Source: Planctomycetota bacterium (lineage in GTDB: Bacteria > Planctomycetota > SZUA-567 > JAFGNG01). From it: 26,523 nucleotides of DNA. Shown here in pieces: positions 23,368 through 26,523 of this stretch (position 1 is its first letter; each line of letters starts with the position of its first letter). The translations under genes and the position numbers were made by a program. The stretch is from the NCBI GenBank assembly GCA_016927125.1, contig JAFGNG010000222.1, positions 1 through 26,523 of the forward strand. The letters are read 5' to 3'. Below the pieces are notes generated by a model that saw only the letters and a list, made by a program, of their open reading frames with translations, ran no database searches and was not told where the DNA came from.

Positions 23368-23958
23368 GTCAGATCCCCAGCTTAATCCCTTTAGGCAGTG
23401 ATAGACAATTTCTCGATATTATTATATAGAGATGCTTCAAAAAAAGAAATTTTATCATAACAAAGAGTGGATTATTAAGCATAACCATTAGATAATGAAA
23501 TAATTGCACTTGCAAGAGGTTTATTCATTACAATTTCAGCAAATATAATCCAGTATAATTTGGAGAAGACCAATCTTCGCAAACTTTTCAATATAACAAA
23601 CTTAATGACACTATAATGTGTTATAAAAATGCAGGTTATACTATATAATCTCCTTGAATAAGCTTTGGTTATCATAATTTAAGCGAGTTGCATATTATAG
23701 CAAAATTGTAAATTACCAAAAAATACAAAATAATAAATGCACATCTCCCTTGAAATTGATATTCTATTTCCATATTTAATATTTATGCTGTATGTGTTTG
23801 TTTAGCAAGAACATATAGCATTAGTTTTAACCTAACATAATTCAGACAGTTATGTAAAAAATTGAGATCAGCCTTTATCACCTTTGAACACTTTTACAAT
23901 CAAGGACTTCAGTTTGAGTGCTTTTTAACAATATTTGTCATGGAGAAGGGGGGCAGTT
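23368..23958. other. Very AT-rich 590-bp divergent intergenic region
   Basis: It separates the secreted-protein operon (-) from cheW (+). No ORF with coding character is seen. A TATAAT (23426-23421, minus) near the left side may belong to the promoter of the secreted-protein operon; its -35 is unclear. No sigma28 or sigma54 consensus was found for cheW. The sequence is much more AT-rich than the rest of the window and has many short A/T runs. Confidence 0.5.
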
Positions 23959-24471
23959 ATGAGCGGAACCAAGGGAGAGGAATTGAATGCAGAAATGAGG
24001 GGCACAGCGAAAGAGGAAAGGTCAGGCAAATACTTAACTTTTAAGCTGGCGGATGAGGAATACGGCCTGGAAATCCTGAAAGTCAGGGAGATTATCGGCA
24101 TGATGGACATTACCTCGGTTCCGCAGACCCCGGACTTTGTCAAGGGTGTCATCAACTTGCGGGGCAAGGTTATCCCGGTGGTTGATTTGCGCCTTAAGTT
24201 CGGCATGGAGGAAAAGGAGATTACCGAGGAAACCTGCGTAATTGTGGTCGAAGTCGGGGTACAGATGGGCATTGTAGTCGACACCGTTTCCGAGGTTTTG
24301 GATATTGCCGAAAGCCAGATCGAGGACCCGCCGAAATTTGGCGCCAAGGTAGACACCCAGTTTATCCGGGGGATGGGTAAGGTTGAAGATGATGTTAAGA
24401 TCCTGCTGGATATCGAAAATGTTCTCACCAGCACGGAACTGGTGATGGTGACGGAAATGACAGAGGTGTAG
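23959..24471 (+). CDS. cheW: Chemotaxis adaptor CheW
   Basis: A 170-aa adaptor that couples chemoreceptors to the CheA kinase. The CheW/SH3-like fold spans ~22-160: KYLTFKLADEEYGLEI, then VREIIG, the receptor/CheA-contact segment GVINLRGKVIPVVDLR, and DTVSEVLDI. An extra charged N-terminal ~20 residues precede it. The frame is open from TTG 23935, but ATG 23959 follows a strong GGAGAAGGGG Shine-Dalgarno and is chosen. The chemoreceptor gene starts 59 bases downstream on the same strand, so they are likely an operon; cheA is not in the window. Confidence 0.95.
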   Translation: MSGTKGEELNAEMRGTAKEERSGKYLTFKLADEEYGLEILKVREIIGMMDITSVPQTPDFVKGVINLRGKVIPVVDLRLKFGMEEKEITEETCVIVVEVGVQMGIVVDTVSEVLDIAESQIEDPPKFGAKVDTQFIRGMGKVEDDVKILLDIENVLTSTELVMVTEMTEV

Positions 24472-24530
24472 AAAATGGCTTTATTATGGTTTGGTTTAGA
24501 ATTTTTTAGTCTACTAGTTAGGGGGGAGAC

Positions 24531-26523
24531 ATGTTTAAGAATATGGCATTGTCAACAAAGCTAATAAGCCTGTTTTTGCTTGTTGGTATCCTGCCAGCAG
24601 CGATTCTTGGAACCATTATGCTAACAAACGCTACCGAAGACATGCAGGATCAGAAAAAAGTTACTTTCAGCACGCTCACGGCAGTTCGTGATGTCAAAAA
24701 AGCACAGATAGAAAAATATTTCGATGAGCGTGAAAGCGACCTCGGTGTGCTGGTTGATAATGTGGCAGTATTGCAGCAAGAAGCAATCAATAAGTTAGCT
24801 GCTTTGCGTGATGTCAAAAAGAATCAACTGCAGGATTTATTCGCCGAGCGGGAACGGAACATCGCGGTGCTTGCAGAAGCTCCCTTTGTATTGCAGGCAT
24901 ATAAGGAAATCAACGCTGCCTTTACTGCCGGCGGGGGAAATGCCAGCAAGAGTTTTTCAGGACAAGGTGAGGGGCGTTACAGTGCTCCGGAGGAGTACAA
25001 GAAGGTTCATGATCAGCATTTTGCTCTTTTGGAAAATTACATGCAGCAATACGGTTACTATGACCTCTTCCTGATGTCTGCCGATAATGGAACGATCTGC
25101 TTTACTGTAACCAAGGAGCCTGATTTCGGGCAAATCACCCAGAATGTTGAGTCTCCATTGCGCGATGTCTGGCAATTGGCCAGCAGTGAAGGCCGGGTGG
25201 CGCTCTCAGATATGAAACCATATGCCCCTTCTGCGGGTGCACCCGCGCAGTTTATTGCTGCGCCTATAATTGAGAATGGCACAACCGTTGGAGTGCTCGC
25301 ACTGCAGATCTCAAATGATCATATCAACCGCGTTGTAGGCGAACGTTCGGGGATGGGAGAAACTGGCGAGACCTACCTTGTGGGCATGGATAACTTGATG
25401 AGGTCGGATTCCTACTTGGATCCTGAGCACCATTCTGTGGTTAATTCCTTTAAAGATCCAGCTAATGGGAAGGTTGCTACCGACGCAGCTAGCCAAGCCC
25501 TGGCTGGAAAAACCGGTGCCGAAATCATCATCGACTATAATGGTAACCTGGTGCTTTCCGCCTATACTCCTGTTGAGATTGGAGATACCACCTGGGGATT
25601 GTTGTCCGAGATCGATGTTGCGGAAGCTTTCGCCCCATCTTTTGAAGGTGAACGGAGGGTTGAAAATGCTGCCTGGCAGAACGATTTTTACAGTGCTTAT
25701 ATTGAAAAATATGGTTATTACGACCTCTTTCTGATCGATCCGACCGGTTATGTTTTCTACAGCGTGACCCACGAAGCGGATTACCAGACCAATATGGTCA
25801 ACGGCAAGTACAGCAGCTCGAATCTTGGCAAATTGGTGAGGAAGGTGATGAATACCAAGAGTTATGGGGTGGTGGATTTTGCACCCTATGCTCCCAGCAA
25901 TGGTGATCCAGCAGGGTTCATTGCCCAGCCGATTGTCTACAATAATAAGGTAGAGATGATTATTGCCTTGCAACTTCCTCTGGACGCCATTAACAGCATC
26001 ATGGGGCTGCGCACCGGAATGGGAGAAACCGGTGAGAGCTACCTGGTCGGACAGGATAAATTAATGCGCTCCGACTCCTATCTCGACCAGGAGAATCACA
26101 CCGTGCTGGCTTCCTTCCGTAATCCCCCTAAGGGATCGGTTGATACAGAGGCATCAAGACAAGCGCTAAGTGGTAAGACTGATGCACAGATTATTATTGA
26201 TTATAATGGCAACCCGGTGCTGTCTTCCTATGCGCCAATTAAGGTATCAGAAGACACCACCTGGGCGATTCTCGCGGAAGTGGACGAAGCAGAGGCCTAT
26301 GCGGGCCTGCATTCACTGCAAACCATTGTTGGCATTATGTCTGTTACAGCACTGGCAGGCATTATTACAATCTCTCTCGTCTTTGCGCGTTCCATTACCA
26401 AGCCCCTGAACCGCATTATCCAGGGCATGAGCATCGGTTCAGACCAGGTGGCGGCCGCTTCCGGCCAGGTTTCTTCCGCCAGCCAGCAGTTGGCCGAGGG
26501 TGCTACCGAGCAGGCTGCATCAC
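24531..26523 (+). CDS. Methyl-accepting chemotaxis protein with duplicated Cache sensory region (partial)
   Basis: 664 codons are visible; the gene runs off the right edge. TM1 is ~8-30, TM2 ~598-618, then a HAMP start (RSITKPLNRI) and the first signalling-helix residues. The periplasmic part holds two homologous units, ~173-369 and ~393-590, offset by 220 residues. Each begins YGYYDLFL and carries GMGETGE(T/S)YLVG, LMRSDSYLD, IIIDYNGN and a closing TTW segment, i.e. a dCache-type ligand sensor duplicated in tandem. Before them lies a shorter repeat (RDVKK.Q...F.ERE). GGGGGGAG lies just before the ATG. The ligand is unknown. The methylation and CheA-contact regions are outside the window. Confidence 0.92.
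   Translation, partial: MFKNMALSTKLISLFLLVGILPAAILGTIMLTNATEDMQDQKKVTFSTLTAVRDVKKAQIEKYFDERESDLGVLVDNVAVLQQEAINKLAALRDVKKNQLQDLFAERERNIAVLAEAPFVLQAYKEINAAFTAGGGNASKSFSGQGEGRYSAPEEYKKVHDQHFALLENYMQQYGYYDLFLMSADNGTICFTVTKEPDFGQITQNVESPLRDVWQLASSEGRVALSDMKPYAPSAGAPAQFIAAPIIENGTTVGVLALQISNDHINRVVGERSGMGETGETYLVGMDNLMRSDSYLDPEHHSVVNSFKDPANGKVATDAASQALAGKTGAEIIIDYNGNLVLSAYTPVEIGDTTWGLLSEIDVAEAFAPSFEGERRVENAAWQNDFYSAYIEKYGYYDLFLIDPTGYVFYSVTHEADYQTNMVNGKYSSSNLGKLVRKVMNTKSYGVVDFAPYAPSNGDPAGFIAQPIVYNNKVEMIIALQLPLDAINSIMGLRTGMGETGESYLVGQDKLMRSDSYLDQENHTVLASFRNPPKGSVDTEASRQALSGKTDAQIIIDYNGNPVLSSYAPIKVSEDTTWAILAEVDEAEAYAGLHSLQTIVGIMSVTALAGIITISLVFARSITKPLNRIIQGMSIGSDQVAAASGQVSSASQQLAEGATEQAAS

Noticed and set aside
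23462..23700. Short minus-strand ORF (66 codons) in the AT-rich spacer
   Set aside because: No RBS, and composition and codon use are unlike the neighbouring genes; expected by chance in a low-stop AT-rich frame.
1..26523. CRISPR array, insertion-sequence transposase, rRNA or replication origin
   Set aside because: No regularly spaced repeats, transposase motifs, rRNA segments or DnaA-box clusters were seen.

Overview
The window looks like a chromosomal segment of a Gram-negative, chemotactic bacterium. Evidence for this: signal peptides and secreted beta-sandwich proteins, a type IV prepilin peptidase, CheW next to a double-Cache methyl-accepting chemotaxis protein, a PilZ protein and ordinary sigma70-like promoters. 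No rRNA or other phylogenetic marker is present, so the phylum stays open. The mix of HDOD, DUF2225, HEAT/coiled-coil and pseudokinase-PilZ genes fits poorly sampled lineages such as PVC-related or candidate phyla, but that is a guess.

Layout. 1-450 is non-coding and ends in a promoter for tRNA-Pro(TGG) at 451-527. The last 14 bases of that tRNA region recur at 1543-1556. They bracket about 1 kb of AT-richer DNA carrying nested inverted repeats and one DUF3800 gene, which looks like a tiny tRNA-targeted insertion without an integrase. An acetyl-xylan-esterase-like gene follows (+), then convergent tyrS (-). A back-to-back promoter pair (3938-4037) serves tyrS and a secreted two-SH3 protein (+), whose gene ends at a clear intrinsic terminator. 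Next come a 54-aa four-cysteine ORF and a WalJ/YycJ-like metallo-hydrolase (+). A minus-strand signalling group LOG > histidine kinase > HDOD lies at 6658-9107. After it come an exported DUF2225-like zinc-ribbon protein (+), murI (-), nth plus a second metallo-beta-lactamase-fold enzyme overlapping by one base (+), and serA > prepilin peptidase (-).

Regulatory/scaffold pair. At 16015-19626 (-) a HEAT-repeat/coiled-coil protein precedes a protein with the order zinc ribbon, kinase fold, PilZ, winged helix. The kinase fold has lost the VAIK lysine, the HRD aspartate and the DFG aspartate, so it should be catalytically dead. A hairpin with a U-tract sits directly in front of its ribosome binding site. 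This is the best candidate here for an undescribed signalling system: a c-di-GMP-responsive pseudokinase possibly working with a coiled-coil scaffold, upstream of serA and the prepilin peptidase.

The right end holds two secreted or membrane-anchored beta-sandwich proteins translated as a pair (-), a very AT-rich 590-bp intergenic region, then cheW and a chemoreceptor (+). The receptor's sensory region is internally duplicated, and the gene runs off the right edge.
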